Origin: Burkholderiaceae bacterium
GTDB taxonomy: Bacteria > Pseudomonadota > Gammaproteobacteria > Burkholderiales > Burkholderiaceae_F
Length of the DNA stretch: 6,629 nt
Assembly: GCA_013813185.1 (NCBI GenBank)
Contig: JACCSD010000164.1
Coordinates: 1 to 6,629, forward strand
Direction of reading: 5' to 3'
Of this stretch, positions 5,702-6,629 are shown in pieces. How positions within the stretch are numbered: position 1 is the stretch's first letter; each line of letters starts with the position of its first letter. The position numbers were made by a program, and so were the translations under genes. The notes beneath the pieces are model-generated. The model was not told where the DNA came from and did no database searches. It saw only the letters and a program-made list of their open reading frames with translations.

Positions 5702-6629
5702 ATGAATGCCCGTGCCGCCGATGTTGCGCGCCTGAAGCAACTTCTTACTGCACAGCCGGAAGATCGTGTGTCGTGGCACAACCTGGCTGCGGCCGAAGGC
5801 GATCTCGGGCACGCGGCCGAGGCCGAGGCCGCCGCCCGCCGCGCGATCACCCTCGGCATCACCGCGCCGGAAACTCGCCTGGTGCTGGCGCGCGCGCTGC
5901 AGTCGCTGCGCAAGCTCGACGAAGCCGAAAGCATGTTCAAGAAGGCCATCGCGCTGCGCCCCGCATATGCCGATGCACATCGCGACCTCGCGCAGCTGAC
6001 ATGGATGCGCACCGGCCGAACCGAAGACGCGCTGAAGAGGCTGTCGCGTGCGTTGCGCGAATCTCCGGCCGACGCTGCGCTGCATCTGGTGCATTCGAGC
6101 GTGCTCGAATTCGCCGGCGATCCGGCGGCGGCCCTTGCCGCTGCCGAGCGCGGATTGGCTCACGCACCGAAAGATCTGCCGCTGCTGCGGCAGGCCGCCC
6201 ATCTCTGTGCCGAGACCGGCGATGCAGCACGCGCACTAGCGCTCTCCATGCGGGCGGTACAACTGGCACCTGCCGACGTCGGCGCTCAGATCAGTCTGTG
6301 CGAATCGTTGCTGGCCGCAGGGCACCTGGAGGAAGCAGAAGCAAAAGCTGCAGCGCTGTGCACCGATTCGCCGACGAATCAATACAGTGTGGCGTTGCGG
6401 GCGACCGCGTGGAGGTTGATGGGCGATCCGCGGTACTCCGCCTTGTACAACTATCAATCGCTGGTGGCGGAGCAAGAGCTCGACACGCCAGCAGGCTTCG
6501 CAAATCTCGACGCGTTTTTAAGCGAACTGTCGGTCGAGCTGCAAGGCTTGCACAGCTTTCACACGCATCCGCTGTTTCAATCGGTACGCGGCGGCAGCCA
6601 GTTGCCGCTGCAATCCGCGGAATTGGCGC
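5702..6629 (+). CDS. TPR-repeat protein with putative C-terminal 2OG-Fe(II) oxygenase domain, 5' part
   Basis: The frame is open for 309 codons and runs off the right edge. Helix pairs with tetratricopeptide spacing fill residues about 10-225: WHNLAAAEGDLGHAAEAEAA (25-44), LARALQSLRKLDEAESMFKK (62-81), LAQLTWMRTGRTEDALKRLS (96-115), and AHLCAETGDAARALALSMRA (166-185). The region after this, GDPRYSALYNYQSLV (241-255) and then LHSFHTHPLFQSVRGGSQ (283-300), matches the entry into the putative 2OG-Fe(II) oxygenase domain (the L-H-x4-HP-x2-QS-x-RGG-[ST]-Q pattern) that follows TPRs in many proteobacterial proteins. The metal-binding HxD...H residues would lie beyond the window. The TPRs probably bind a protein partner and the oxygenase would hydroxylate an unknown target. 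The ATG at 5702 was chosen because TPR-like sequence begins just after it; an in-frame ATG at 5651 adds 17 residues without homology or a ribosome site. Neither start has a strong Shine-Dalgarno site. Confidence 0.85.
   Translation, partial: MNARAADVARLKQLLTAQPEDRVSWHNLAAAEGDLGHAAEAEAAARRAITLGITAPETRLVLARALQSLRKLDEAESMFKKAIALRPAYADAHRDLAQLTWMRTGRTEDALKRLSRALRESPADAALHLVHSSVLEFAGDPAAALAAAERGLAHAPKDLPLLRQAAHLCAETGDAARALALSMRAVQLAPADVGAQISLCESLLAAGHLEEAEAKAAALCTDSPTNQYSVALRATAWRLMGDPRYSALYNYQSLVAEQELDTPAGFANLDAFLSELSVELQGLHSFHTHPLFQSVRGGSQLPLQSAELA

Noticed and set aside
5623..6629. Several antisense frames of 79-169 codons opposite the TPR gene.
   Set aside because: The plus-strand frame has clear TPR and oxygenase-family motifs; the antisense products are Arg/Ala-rich shadows without motifs.

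Overview
This GC-rich window looks like chromosomal DNA from a betaproteobacterium, most probably of the order Burkholderiales. That placement is an inference from codon use, from the TAXI-TRAP and CaiB/BaiF gene types, and from a leader typical of Bug (TctC-like) binding proteins. It holds four well-supported protein genes, one large open gene that runs off the right edge, and a short decayed junction. I see no RNA genes, insertion sequences or CRISPR array.

Layout: (1) bases 1-719, plus strand, are the 3' part of a PfkB-family sugar kinase whose nearest relative I recognise is the sulfofructose-kinase (YihV) type. (2) Converging on it, with only 8 bases between the stop codons, is a minus-strand operon at 3733-728. 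It encodes a TAXI-type periplasmic binding protein followed 12 bases later by a fused 4TM/12TM TRAP permease. A good sigma70-type promoter (TTGTGA, 17-base spacer, TATGAT) and a strong Shine-Dalgarno site lie just upstream of the binding-protein gene. (3) A 350-base divergent intergenic region contains a perfect 14-base palindrome. (4) A family III (CaiB/BaiF) CoA transferase is read rightward at 4084-5289. (5) Bases 5290-5638 appear to be a scar: a ribosome-binding site and signal-peptide start typical of a Bug binding protein run into the out-of-frame tail of a NERD (nuclease-related) domain gene, which itself carries a frameshift. (6) From 5702 to the edge is a TPR-repeat protein that reaches the first motif of a putative 2OG-Fe(II) oxygenase domain.

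How they may work together: the TAXI-TRAP genes would import an unidentified small organic anion, and the divergent CoA transferase could activate an acid as its CoA thioester, so the pair may form a small catabolic module. This is inferred from adjacency only. The kinase and the TPR/oxygenase gene show no obvious link to it. No convincing new system is present; the decayed junction is the most unusual part.
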